Positions 1 to 8,381 of a DNA stretch of 43,644 nt are shown one piece after another; the first letter of the stretch is position 1, and every line of letters begins with the position of its first letter. The notes beneath the pieces were generated by a model. The model searched no databases. It saw only the letters and a program-made list of their open reading frames with translations, and had not been told where the DNA came from. Origin of the DNA: Trichormus sp. M33_DOE_039 (GTDB lineage Bacteria; Cyanobacteriota; Cyanobacteriia; Cyanobacteriales; Nostocaceae); the NCBI GenBank assembly GCA_015296085.1, contig DVDT01000087.1:1-43644 (forward strand), given 5' to 3'. Both the position numbers and the translations under genes were made by a program.

Positions 1-67
1 AACGTTTGCCACGAGGAGCGTGATAGTCTTCTATGCTTTGTAATGCCGCTATCAAACTACTACTCAT
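1..67 (-). CDS. Partial ISAs1-like transposase, N-terminus only (cut by window edge)
   Basis: An ATG at 67 on the minus strand opens a frame that runs off the left edge after 22 codons. It reads MSSSLIAALQSIEDYHAPRG and then KR. The pattern of a short helix, an I-x-D-x-R/H-x-x-x-G-K/R turn and an abrupt basic stretch is how ISAs1/H-repeat-associated transposases begin, where it is normally followed by HPLW. Only the first residues are visible, so the family call rests on a short resemblance and it cannot be said whether the element is intact. A conserved hypothetical protein is the alternative. Confidence 0.5.
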   Translation of the reverse strand, partial: MSSSLIAALQSIEDYHAPRGKR

Positions 68-314
68 TTCACACCACAGTACACTTGAGGTCGGGATGAT
101 TTCTAGTTTAATTTTTCTCTCATTACAATGAATTAGCCCTACCCCAACCCCCCTTACAAAAGGGGGGAATAGATTCAAAATCCCCCTTAAAAAGGGGGAT
201 TTAGGGGGATCAAACCACATTTTGCACTGAGCAACAAAGATGTGTGTACACCGTAGACACCTCTTGAGAGAGGAAAGAAGCTTCCTTCTGCCTTCTGTCC
301 TCTAGGTTTATCGG
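68..314. other. Intergenic, G/C-run hairpins, no gene seen
   Basis: No coding frame is supported here. Two adjacent perfect hairpins occupy 148-167 (arms CCCCCCTT and AAGGGGGG) and about 178-202 (arms AATCCCCCTT and AAGGGGGATT). They lie downstream of the response regulator stop at 315 and could end its transcript. They also look like the C-run/G-run palindromic repeats scattered through Nostoc intergenic DNA. Confidence 0.5.
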
Positions 315-1010
315 TCAATTAGCTAGACCATGTTCTAGGGCAAAACGAACTAACTCTGTACGACTGTTAGTACCTGTCTTACTGAATAAGCGACTCACAT
401 ATTTTTCGACGTTCCGTACACTTGTTTCTAAGCGACGGGCGATTTCTTTATTCATTAAGCCTTCGGCTACTAGATTTAAAACGCTTTGTTCTCTGGGGGT
501 CAAGTCAATTTTGAAAGGGACTGGCGATTGAGAAATCGCACTTTTTTGGGTCAATAAAGCTTTGATTTGGGCAATTTGATTAGCTAATTCAGCAATATCA
601 GGGGTTTCGTTGTCTTCTCCTAGCATTTGAGACTTGGAGGTGCGGCGGGCTAGTAAATTTTCTACAATGGCGATTAATTCATCGGGGTCGAAGGGCTTAG
701 GGAGATAGGCATCAACACCAGCTTGATAACCTTGGATGCGATCGCTAGTCATGCCTTTTGCTGTTAAAAATACCACAGGCAGGGATTGAAAGCGGGGGTC
801 TTCGCGCAATTGCTTGAGAAATTGATAGCCATCAACCTGGGGCATCATAATGTCAGAAATTACGAGGTCAGGTGTATTTTGCTGCATCAAATCCCAGCCT
901 TCACGGGCATTACTGGCGACTTGAACGCCGAAACCGCTTTCTTGCAAATAGTCTTTCACGGCTTCCCGTAATCCGGGTTCATCATCTACCAGTAACAATT
1001 GTGCTGACAT
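315..1010 (-). CDS. NarL/FixJ-family two-component response regulator
   Basis: This is a DNA-binding response regulator of 231 aa. An N-terminal receiver domain (about residues 4-122) carries the acidic pair D9-D10, the phospho-acceptor D53 in VISDIMMP, T83 and K105 in LPKPF. A linker of about 45 residues leads to a LuxR-type helix-turn-helix (about 168-231) with LTPREQSVLNLVAEG and NKEIA. It is expected to bind promoter DNA as a dimer after phosphorylation by a partner histidine kinase. No kinase gene adjoins it, so it is an orphan regulator here. The layout resembles cyanobacterial and plastid Ycf29-like regulators, but that assignment is tentative. The ATG at 1010 immediately precedes the receiver fold, so the start is secure. 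Confidence 0.9.
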   Translation of the reverse strand: MSAQLLLVDDEPGLREAVKDYLQESGFGVQVASNAREGWDLMQQNTPDLVISDIMMPQVDGYQFLKQLREDPRFQSLPVVFLTAKGMTSDRIQGYQAGVDAYLPKPFDPDELIAIVENLLARRTSKSQMLGEDNETPDIAELANQIAQIKALLTQKSAISQSPVPFKIDLTPREQSVLNLVAEGLMNKEIARRLETSVRNVEKYVSRLFSKTGTNSRTELVRFALEHGLAN

Positions 1011-1075
1011 TGAACATTTCCTTATGGTTTACCTGTTTCCAATGTAGCGAATCCTTGATCTAAAATTCAAATTTC

Positions 1076-2110
1076 CTACAGCCACTCAATTGTTTTGGCT
1101 AGTTCTGGTAGCTTGGCGTTTCGTTGTCCTAGAGTACGCTCTCTAGCTGTGAATAAGCTCAGGGGAGTATCTAATAACTCTACCAATGCAGCTTTACCTG
1201 CGATCGCTCTCATACTTTTCTTTGGTACTTCTTTGACCAGCCAACGTAATAAACGGTAGCTAATATCTTTAACTTTAATATCTGGCATTAAATCTATACC
1301 GTGTAGTTCATGTAAATAACGATTAGAGCGTCCGTAGCGTCGCCACTGACTGGCTAATTCCTGGAGTGTGTCACGATGACGGTGCTGTACAATCGCTGCT
1401 GGTGCAAATTCTAGCCTGCCAATATTTGAGTGCAAAATTCGCCAACAAATATCAGCATCACCACCACTGGTGAGATGAGGACGAAATAAACCTGATGTAG
1501 CGAAAACACTGCGCCGAATTGCTAAGTTAGCAGTTTGACCGTAGGGACGAAAGGGGTGAGTAAGGGTATGTTTTTGGGAAAGAGTTTCTTGACGTTCTGC
1601 GTGTTGTTCTAACAGATTTTTGCCAGGTAATGCTGTAATTTCCCCAGCGACGATGACCACATTTGGATCGATGAATGGTGGAATTAACGCTTCTAGCCAT
1701 TGGGCTTGAGGACGACAATCAGCATCGGTAAAGGCTATGACTTCGCCCACAGATGTCTTAATTCCACGATTGCGAGCCGCATAAGAGCTTTGAATTTGAT
1801 TTTCGCTCAATGGGTGAATGGTAATTGGACAATTGTTAGCCGTTTTTTTGAGATAGTCTAGAGTGCGATCGCTACTGTTATTATCTACAAGCAAGTACTC
1901 TACCTTGTCTTTGGGATAGGTTTGAGACAGAAGACAGTCAATTAAATCTGGTAAATCTGCCTCACCGTTATAAATAGGAACAACCACCGAAACCATTGGC
2001 AAGAAGCTGCTGGCGGTGGTTGCATCTAGTTCTTGATAAGTCATAGAAGCCCATGATTGTGAATTAGGGGTGTAGGGGTTTAAGGGTGTGGGGGAGAAAA
2101 TTAAAGACAT
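1076..2110 (-). CDS. Family 2 glycosyltransferase
   Basis: This is a GT-A fold glycosyltransferase (GT2), probably transferring a sugar from a nucleotide-sugar donor to a cell-surface or exopolysaccharide acceptor. The fold starts at VSVVVPIYNG (about residue 40), followed by LLVDNNSSDRT and the metal-binding FTDADCRPQ. GGDADICWR lies in the acceptor-side region. There is no obvious membrane helix, so the protein is probably cytosolic or peripheral. The first 22 residues of the longest frame are Pro/Ser-rich and overlap low-complexity ACCCCTA-like DNA, so the ATG at 2044 (MTYQELDATT) may be the true start. It stands alone between the response regulator and the protease, and the acceptor cannot be told from sequence. 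Confidence 0.85.
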   Translation of the reverse strand: MSLIFSPTPLNPYTPNSQSWASMTYQELDATTASSFLPMVSVVVPIYNGEADLPDLIDCLLSQTYPKDKVEYLLVDNNSSDRTLDYLKKTANNCPITIHPLSENQIQSSYAARNRGIKTSVGEVIAFTDADCRPQAQWLEALIPPFIDPNVVIVAGEITALPGKNLLEQHAERQETLSQKHTLTHPFRPYGQTANLAIRRSVFATSGLFRPHLTSGGDADICWRILHSNIGRLEFAPAAIVQHRHRDTLQELASQWRRYGRSNRYLHELHGIDLMPDIKVKDISYRLLRWLVKEVPKKSMRAIAGKAALVELLDTPLSLFTARERTLGQRNAKLPELAKTIEWL

Positions 2111-2121
2111 TGTTTCCCTAA

Positions 2122-2144
2122 TCCCCAGTATCCAGTATCCAGCC
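2122..2144. repeat. Short degenerate CCCAGTAT-type tandem repeat
   Basis: Three successive units (CCCCAGTA, TCCAGTA, TCCAGCC) lie just upstream of the glycosyltransferase. They match the heptameric short tandem repeats typical of heterocystous cyanobacteria. Confidence 0.5.
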
Positions 2145-2273
2145 CCTTACTTAGTATTCCCGATTCACAATCATATAACAGTCCTTTTAGGAGGTTATTC
2201 AGGCTCTAGACATATAGGTTGGAAAATACTGATATATGAACACCTGATAAGAAAACGGCAAATGGACTGATAT

Positions 2274-3611
2274 TTAATATTTCAAGTCTTGGGCGCGACT
2301 GCTCAAGGGTTTAGGGGTCTGATTGATGAGAGAGTTAGCAAAGCCATTAGTAGATAAAATAGCGATCGCTCGGCTATATTGAGGATCGTTCGGAGTACCA
2401 ATCAGACTGGGGTTAGAAGCTAGTAGGCGTTCCTGTGCCTCTGTCAAATCTAATTTGATATCTGGTGTAATTCCTTTGTGGTTGATGTCTGTGCCGTTAG
2501 GGGTGTAGTAATGGGCAATGGTGACTGCTAACCCAGAACCATCTGATAATTCATGCACTGACTGCACAAGGGCTTTACCAAAAGTTTGACTACCAACAAC
2601 GACTGCGCGTTTATTATCCTTGAGCGCACCTGTGAGAATTTCACTAGCACTAGCGGAATTACCATCTACCAATACTGCTAAAGGCAGTTTTGTTAATGCA
2701 GTGCGATTGGCTTTAGTATCTTCATTAACGCCTTTACGGTTGACTGTGCGAACAATGCCGCCATCGTCTAACCACATCCGTGCAATTTCGATGCTAGCTT
2801 GTAATAACCCACCAGGATTACCACGCAAGTCTAATACGTAGGCATCAACCTTTTTACCATTTAAATCTCGAATAGCTCGTTGCATTTGTTCGGCAGCGTG
2901 GGAGCTAAACTCACGTAACCGAATATAACCAATGCGACGGTTGCCTTCTTGTTTGACAGAGGAAAAGACTGTTGGGACTTCGATTGTGGCTCGTGTCAAC
3001 TGTACATCAAAGGCACTACGGCCACTACGTCCTAAACGCAGGGTAATTTTACTCCCGGCTTTACCACGAATTAATTTGGAGGCATCATCTATTTTCATCA
3101 GCTGAGTAGATTTGCCATCAATAGCCAAAATTTCATCGCCTGGTTTAATTCCAGCTTTCAGAGCTGGGGAGTTTTCTATGGCTTCGACAATAGTCAGCCG
3201 CTTGGTTGCGTCACTAATTTCCATGCGAATGCCAATTCCAGAGACTTCCCCAGAGGTTTGGCTGGTTAAAGCCTCAAACTGTGGGGGTGTCATAAATCTG
3301 GTGTATGGATCGTTTAGCTGTTGTAAAGCTTCCCGAATGGCTACATAAGCTTCTTCTTTCGATGAGTAGTCTTTGCTTAATAGACTTTGCCTTATTGCTA
3401 GCCAGTCTTTTTGATTAAACTTGCCGTCAACATATTCGCTATTGACTATTTGCCATACTTGGTCAACTAATGCTTTGGGACTGTCTTGTAGAGCAGCACG
3501 AACACTCCGAGTCCAAGCAGGGCCAAAGACGGATACCGTGGCAGTTGTGGCGATCGCTCCTCCAATCAGAGCTACTTGGAGCAGCGAGTGACGTTTCGCA
3601 GATTGGTTCAT
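2274..3611 (-). CDS. C-terminal processing peptidase (CtpA/Prc family, S41)
   Basis: This is a serine protease of the tail-specific/CtpA family, which trims C-termini of exported or thylakoid-lumen proteins. A leader with a hydrophobic stretch (LLQVALIGGAIATTATVSVF) indicates export to the lumen or periplasm. Next come an N-terminal helical region and a PDZ domain (GIGIRMEISD to RLGRSGR). The S41 catalytic core follows, with LRGNPGG and the Ser/Lys dyad region DGNSASASEIL and GSQTFGKA. Length is normal for the family. The longer frame begins at 3653, but the ATG at 3611 (MNQSAKRHSLL) directly precedes the signal sequence and is preferred. Cyanobacteria carry several paralogues and only one matures D1. 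Which one this is cannot be decided here, so no symbol is given. Confidence 0.9.
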   Translation of the reverse strand: MNQSAKRHSLLQVALIGGAIATTATVSVFGPAWTRSVRAALQDSPKALVDQVWQIVNSEYVDGKFNQKDWLAIRQSLLSKDYSSKEEAYVAIREALQQLNDPYTRFMTPPQFEALTSQTSGEVSGIGIRMEISDATKRLTIVEAIENSPALKAGIKPGDEILAIDGKSTQLMKIDDASKLIRGKAGSKITLRLGRSGRSAFDVQLTRATIEVPTVFSSVKQEGNRRIGYIRLREFSSHAAEQMQRAIRDLNGKKVDAYVLDLRGNPGGLLQASIEIARMWLDDGGIVRTVNRKGVNEDTKANRTALTKLPLAVLVDGNSASASEILTGALKDNKRAVVVGSQTFGKALVQSVHELSDGSGLAVTIAHYYTPNGTDINHKGITPDIKLDLTEAQERLLASNPSLIGTPNDPQYSRAIAILSTNGFANSLINQTPKPLSSRAQDLKY

Positions 3612-3946
3612 GTATATCAGCAGGAATTTACGGTGGTGTTGACAGTTTAGCAATCAGGCTTTTAGAAGTTTCTTAAGTTTTTATACTCTACTTTCAGCTA
3701 CGCTTCCTTCATAATTTTCCCCTCTCAATTATGCTAGGATCTTGCCTTGATTTGTGAAAACTTGTGCCTGGACTTTTTAACCTTGTTTGCTACTCTAATT
3801 TAGCACTGTGACAATAGTGTGACAGTTATATAACTGTCTTGTTTACACCCTAGTTTACACCCTATATTAATTTCCTAAGATAGCATTTCATCGTTAAAAA
3901 TGCTGGGGTTTTTCAACTAAGTTAATCAGCTTTTTGTCCTAATAAC

Positions 3947-4645
3947 ATGAAACGCAACTTTACCAACAATTCATCAATTCCCAACGGCAGAAAATTCCGT
4001 AAACAGTTGCAGTTGCTACAAAAGCTCAGTTGGGGTTTGTGCTTATTGCTGGGGAGTTGGTTAATTATTGTTGCTATTAACCTGGTTGTTGCTTCTGCAA
4101 AACCCGTGGATGCCTTTTTTGTTATTGGTGGTAGTATTCGCCGCGAAATTTATATTGCCCAGATAGCGAAACAATATCCACAAATTCCTATTTTAATTTC
4201 TCAAGGTTCTAAAGACCCTTGTATATGGCTAATTTTCCAACGGGAAGCCGCAGATTCACAAAACGTTTGGTTAGAAAAATGTGCTAATTCTACCTTTGAA
4301 AATTTCTACTACGGAATGCCAATTTTACAGCGATGGGGAGTCCACAAGGTCAAACTAATTACTTCGCCTACTCACTTACCGCGCGCTCAATGGATGTCAC
4401 AAATTCTTTTCGGAGCGCATGGTATCTGGGTAGAGGTCGATGTGGTGCAAGAAATTGGTGTTCCTGGTAATCATGAGTCTTGGTTAAAAACTGCACTAGA
4501 TGTCATACGGAGTTTATTTTGGGCAGTTTTGAGTCAATTTATTCACCCCCAATGCTCCAACCTCAATCAACTCACTGATGTAGATATGCAGGCTTGGCAG
4601 AGCCGTGGTTTTAAGTGTGAACGGCAAGGGAATTTGGGGGTTTAG
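3947..4645 (+). CDS. YdcF-like (DUF218) membrane-anchored protein
   Basis: The protein has 232 aa with a basic N-terminus and one transmembrane helix (about 26-48, LSWGLCLLLGSWLIIVAINL). A DUF218/YdcF fold follows: FFVIGGSIRREIYIAQIAKQ, ILISQGS, the acidic/Asn motif STFENFYYG, and KVKLITSPTHLPRAQ. Family members are linked to envelope functions such as ElyC/SanA-like peptidoglycan or vancomycin-barrier roles, but the biochemical activity is poorly known. The gene stands alone, with about 290 bp of non-coding DNA before it. The ATG start fits the membrane-anchor topology. Confidence 0.8.
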   Translation: MKRNFTNNSSIPNGRKFRKQLQLLQKLSWGLCLLLGSWLIIVAINLVVASAKPVDAFFVIGGSIRREIYIAQIAKQYPQIPILISQGSKDPCIWLIFQREAADSQNVWLEKCANSTFENFYYGMPILQRWGVHKVKLITSPTHLPRAQWMSQILFGAHGIWVEVDVVQEIGVPGNHESWLKTALDVIRSLFWAVLSQFIHPQCSNLNQLTDVDMQAWQSRGFKCERQGNLGV

Positions 4646-4693
4646 GGTTAGAGGTTGGGGATTGGGGGAGAAGGAAGATCAGGGAGACAAAAA

Positions 4694-5149
4694 CTAATGA
4701 CTAAAAGGCTTTAACCAAGAGAATTGGATAGCAGTATCGAGTGCGATCGCTGCGATCGCAAACCACAATATACTTTCACTAACTAAAGCTACGGAAGGTA
4801 AAAATGCACTGCTAGCATTTAACCCTTCTATTTGACTTAAGCCTCGGACTAAGCCAAAGGCTAGCACGCCGCCAGAACTTAAATGTGGATTTTGATCTGT
4901 GCGGATGATATAGCGGTAAGTGACACCGAATAGTAAACCAGAAAAAGTGGCGATCGCTCCACTCAGTAACCAATACCAATTAAAGTCTCTTTGCAGACTT
5001 GAAAGTATAGGAAAATACTTTGCTAGCACGAGGTTATTAAAAAGACTAGTGATTAAGAAAGCAAAACTCAAAGACAAACCAGCGATCATTCCGGCTTTGA
5101 GGGATTCTAGGCGTTCTGCTAGGTATTGCTGATCTAAAATTCGGGTCAT
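4694..5149 (-). CDS. Hypothetical membrane protein, 151 aa
   Basis: I do not recognise a named family. The protein has a short polar N-terminus (MTRILDQQYLAERLESLKAG) and about four hydrophobic segments: MIAGLSLSFAFLITSLFNNLV, WYWLLSGAIATFSGLLFGV, GGVLAFGLVRGL, and SVALVSESILWFAIAAIAL. It is most likely an integral membrane protein of the inner or thylakoid membrane. It converges with the YdcF-like gene (stops 48 bp apart) and diverges from petN. Small proteins of this shape are conserved hypotheticals in cyanobacteria. Confidence 0.7.
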   Translation of the reverse strand: MTRILDQQYLAERLESLKAGMIAGLSLSFAFLITSLFNNLVLAKYFPILSSLQRDFNWYWLLSGAIATFSGLLFGVTYRYIIRTDQNPHLSSGGVLAFGLVRGLSQIEGLNASSAFLPSVALVSESILWFAIAAIALDTAIQFSWLKPFSH

Positions 5150-5240
5150 ATCTAAATTTGGGATTAAGGATAAGGGATTGGGGGCTAGGAATAGGGAAGA
5201 AGATATTTATCCTGAGTCCATATCAAGATAAAAAAATTGC

Positions 5241-5265
5241 CCAGTCCCCAGTCCCCAGTCCCCAG
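5241..5265. repeat. CCCCAGT heptamer tandem repeat (STRR type)
   Basis: About three and a half copies of CCCCAGT lie 55 bp upstream of petN. Heptameric STRR sequences of this unit are characteristic of heterocystous cyanobacteria. Confidence 0.8.
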
Positions 5266-5320
5266 CACCCAGTATGATAAATATTAGAGACGTTTTGTAA
5301 ATAATTTCAAAAGTAAAACT

Positions 5321-5410
5321 ATGGCGATTTTGACATTGGGTTGGGTATCACTACTAGTTGTGTTTACTTGGTCAATTGCAATGGTAGTATGGGGCCGTAA
5401 CGGACTGTAG
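5321..5410 (+). CDS. petN: Cytochrome b6f complex subunit VIII (PetN)
   Basis: This 29-aa gene encodes the smallest subunit of the cytochrome b6f complex, a single membrane helix that stabilises the dimer in the thylakoid membrane. The translation begins [17 protein letters not shown] and ends VVWGRNGL. It matches the PetN signature (ILTLGWVS...FTWS...MVVWGRNG) across its whole length. The ATG lies behind an A-rich leader with no strong Shine-Dalgarno sequence. A 54-codon ORF begins 4 bp after its stop and is probably co-transcribed. Confidence 0.95.
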   Translation: MAILTLGWVSLLVVFTWSIAMVVWGRNGL

Positions 5411-5414
5411 AGGC

Positions 5415-5579
5415 ATGGTAGAAAATCCATTCCTAGGTATTTTGGCATTAGTTGCCTTGGTGTTGCTGGTAGTAGTGACCGGCGGTGTTGGTTATTTGAC
5501 ATTGGCAGAATGGCGCGATCGCCGTCTTCGAGAGAACGAAAAACGCGAACTCCGACGCAGCACCCCCAAGCGGCGATGA
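5415..5579 (+). CDS. Small single-helix membrane protein downstream of petN
   Basis: This 54-aa ORF starts 4 bp after the petN stop. It begins MVENPFLGILALVALVLLVV, continues through one transmembrane helix (about 6-29), and ends in a highly charged basic tail (AEWRDRRLRENEKRELRRS). The layout is a helix with a stromal/cytosolic basic tail, typical of small accessory thylakoid proteins. I do not know a named family. Tight spacing to petN suggests one transcript and possibly a link to b6f assembly, but that is inference from position only. Confidence 0.75.
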   Translation: MVENPFLGILALVALVLLVVVTGGVGYLTLAEWRDRRLRENEKRELRRSTPKRR

Positions 5580-6106
5580 TTTACTGGTACAAGAAGGCGT
5601 AAAAAGGCAAAAGGCAAAAGGCAAGAGTAAGAATGTTTATTTTCTCAGCTTTGTGCCTGTTTCTCGTAGTGATTTTATCTCCGCCATGTTGTACTAGTGC
5701 TTAACACAGCGCATTTTTGCAAAGAATATTGTCCAGGGATGCGGTATTTATTTATCGTGTCCCTAAATTTTTGAGGGATAATTCAATATTTATTTAGTTG
5801 GTAGAGACACGATTCACCTTGGACAAGAAATCGCTATTATGAGCGTCTCTACAAGAGTCATGACTTTATTTGCTATTTTGTTTCTTCCCTGTCTCCTGTC
5901 ACCCTTCTCTACAAGAGGTTGCGCCAACGGTTGACTCTAGGCTAGGAGTGTCGCTAACGTTGGTTGCGCCAAGCTATGGGAGAAAAGTCCAGAAGTGTCT
6001 AGTAGAGAAGAATGCGCCGACTCACCTATCTCCTATCCCTTGTTAAACGCACTTCCGATTGGGGAATCCTAAAATAGTAACTCCATCTAAAAATTACCGA
6101 GAGAGT
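5580..6106. other. Intergenic 527 bp, repeat-rich, no gene supported
   Basis: It begins with an AAAAGGC repeat tract (about 5600-5622), a common Nostoc filler. The 11-bp direct repeat GGTTGCGCCAA occurs at 5917-5927 and 5962-5972, inside a stretch resembling the dispersed GTTGCGCCAA elements of this genus. Only a 23-codon hydrophobic ORF (5633-5704) is open, and it was not accepted. Confidence 0.5.
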
Positions 6107-8125
6107 ATGAATCAAGCTTTGTCTAAAGTAATAGCCCAAATTCGTGAGTCTTTGGACATAGATACCATATTCAAAGTTACAGTTACAGAAGTGCGTCAAT
6201 CTCTTAACACCGATAGGGTTGGGGTGTTTCGTTTCTATCCTGATTTGGAATGGCAAGGGGAATTTATTTATGAAGATGTGGTGGATAAGTGGAGTTACCC
6301 ATTAATAGCAGATTTCGACAATCATGATTTGGATAAGGAATTTGCGGAACTTGATCAACAAGCTGCAATGGAAGCAATGGCTGATATTTTTAAATCTGGT
6401 GTCAGTCATTATCAAATTCAAATGCGAGAGAATTTGCTAGTCTGTGAAAATATTGCTGCACCTTTAATGAAAGGTAAGGATTTGTGGGGATTACTTTGTA
6501 TTCGTCAGTGTAGTAGCACTCGACAATGGGAATCTTCAGAAATCGAGTTCGTGAAATTAATTGCTGAACAGTTAGGAGTAGCTTTACAGCAAGCAGACTA
6601 TATAGAACAAGTTAAAAAGCAATCAACACAATTAGCTCAAGCCAAGGCTAAAGAAAAAGCCGTAGAGTGGCAAAAAACAATTGCGATCGCCATTGAAAAA
6701 ATTCGCCAGTCTCTTGATTTAGAAACCATTTTCCGTGCTAGCACCACAGAAATCAGAAAGCTGATCAATGCTGACCGTGTAGCTATCTATCGCTTTAATC
6801 CTGATTGGAGTGGGGAATTTATCTATGAATCTGTAGGAGAAGGTTGGATTTCCCTTATAGATGAACAGTTACAAAGACCGGAACTTAAAGATAATGTCAG
6901 CAATTGTAGTGCTAAAGATTTAGCCCAAACTCCTATTGTAGATAGTTATTTACAAGATACGGAAGGTGGCAATTTTAGCAGGGGTGAAGTTTATCGGGTT
7001 TGTAATGATATTTACAATTCTGGGTTTAGTGACTGTTATATACAAGTATTAGAAATTTATCAGGCTAGAGCTTATGTAATCATTGCAATTTACCAAGGTC
7101 ATAAGCTTTGGGGTTTGTTAGCAGCTTACCAAAATGCAGGAATTCGAGATTGGCAAGAAGATGAGGTTTATTTACTTACTCAAGTTGGCACTCAATTAGG
7201 TGTAGCGTTACAACAAGCAGAATTACTTGTACAAACTCAAAATCAAAAAGAAGAAATTGCTCAAACTCTCAAAGAATTACAGGCGACTCAAAGCCAGTTA
7301 ATTCATAGTGAAAAAATGGCTAGTTTAGGACAATTGGTGGCAGGAGTAGCTCATGAAATTAATAACCCCATTAATTTCATTTACGGGAATATTACCCACC
7401 TTAAAGAACACACGATAAGTTTATTAAACTTGCTCAATATTTATCAAAAAAACTATCCTCAACCGCACATAGAAGTTCAAGAACAAATCGCAGCATTAGA
7501 TTTGGATTATATTGCTGATGATTTACCAAATATTCTTAAATCCATGAAAATAGGTGCGGAGCGAATTGCTCATTTAGTTTTGTCACTACGTACATTTGCT
7601 AGACTGGATGAAGCAGAAATGAAGCCTGTGGACTTGCATGAAGGCATAGAAAGTGCCTTATTAATTTTACAGCATCGCCTGCAATACAAAACTGGGTTTC
7701 CAACTATAGAAGTCATTAAAGATTATGGCAATTTGCCGAAAGTAGTGTGTTATGCAGCGCAGATAAATCAAGTCTTTATGAACATTATCAATAATGCTAT
7801 TGATTCTCTAGAAGATGCTATGGAATTGGAAAAAGGTATGATTATTCCGCAAATTAAAATATCTACAAAAATGAGGAAAAATCAGAGCATTATTATTAAT
7901 ATTTCTGACAATGGTCGCGGTATGGCAGAGGATTTGCAATCTCGTATTTTTGAACCATTTTTTACCACTAAGCAGCCAGGAAAAGGTACAGGGTTAGGTC
8001 TATCTATTAGTTATAAAATTATAGTAGAAGAACATAGAGGGCAACTTAAGTGTGTTTGTGAACCAGGAAAGGGTTGTGAGTTTTGTATAGAAATTCCCAT
8101 ACAGCCGTTAACGGTGGTTAGTTGA
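6107..8125 (+). CDS. GAF-GAF sensor histidine kinase
   Basis: This is a soluble sensor kinase of 672 aa from the ATG at 6107. Two GAF domains of the cyanobacterial phytochrome-like subtype (roughly residues 5-170 and 190-375) share the pattern of [11 protein letters not shown] / [11 protein letters not shown] and LWGLLCIRQ / [10 protein letters not shown] see no evident bilin-binding cysteine. A coiled coil leads to the dimerisation/phosphotransfer helix with H416 (GVAHEINNP). The ATPase domain follows, with N-box [19 protein letters not shown] (about 601) and [10 protein letters not shown]. It phosphorylates an unknown response regulator, since none is adjacent. A TTG at 6059 would add 16 residues. 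The ATG is preferred because GAGAG lies just upstream. Confidence 0.9.
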   Translation: MNQALSKVIAQIRESLDIDTIFKVTVTEVRQSLNTDRVGVFRFYPDLEWQGEFIYEDVVDKWSYPLIADFDNHDLDKEFAELDQQAAMEAMADIFKSGVSHYQIQMRENLLVCENIAAPLMKGKDLWGLLCIRQCSSTRQWESSEIEFVKLIAEQLGVALQQADYIEQVKKQSTQLAQAKAKEKAVEWQKTIAIAIEKIRQSLDLETIFRASTTEIRKLINADRVAIYRFNPDWSGEFIYESVGEGWISLIDEQLQRPELKDNVSNCSAKDLAQTPIVDSYLQDTEGGNFSRGEVYRVCNDIYNSGFSDCYIQVLEIYQARAYVIIAIYQGHKLWGLLAAYQNAGIRDWQEDEVYLLTQVGTQLGVALQQAELLVQTQNQKEEIAQTLKELQATQSQLIHSEKMASLGQLVAGVAHEINNPINFIYGNITHLKEHTISLLNLLNIYQKNYPQPHIEVQEQIAALDLDYIADDLPNILKSMKIGAERIAHLVLSLRTFARLDEAEMKPVDLHEGIESALLILQHRLQYKTGFPTIEVIKDYGNLPKVVCYAAQINQVFMNIINNAIDSLEDAMELEKGMIIPQIKISTKMRKNQSIIINISDNGRGMAEDLQSRIFEPFFTTKQPGKGTGLGLSISYKIIVEEHRGQLKCVCEPGKGCEFCIEIPIQPLTVVS

Positions 8126-8381
8126 AGTTTTTAGCAAGGGGTCGGGGAGAGGTTCATCGAACTCACTTGAAGATTACAGCTAAATTCTAATAAAAGCTGA
8201 AAAATCACATTAAAAAGCTGTAAAAAAATTATTCTGGTAATCAAGGTTGTTCAAAGTAGCAAAGTCAGCTAGATGACATATCTACTAGAATTTTTTAAAG
8301 CAAAAGCTCCTAGCCGGACTCTATCGATTAACAGTGGTATTGATTTGTTGTGGAATGATATCTTGCTCAGCGGCAAAACTA

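Noticed and set aside
5241-5265. Possible CRISPR-like tandem repeat
   Set aside because: The units are 7 bp without unique spacers, so this is an STRR-type tandem repeat. No cas genes occur in the window.
5633-5704. 23-aa hydrophobic ORF after the petN operon
   Set aside because: Too short, no ribosome binding site of note, and within repeat-like intergenic DNA.
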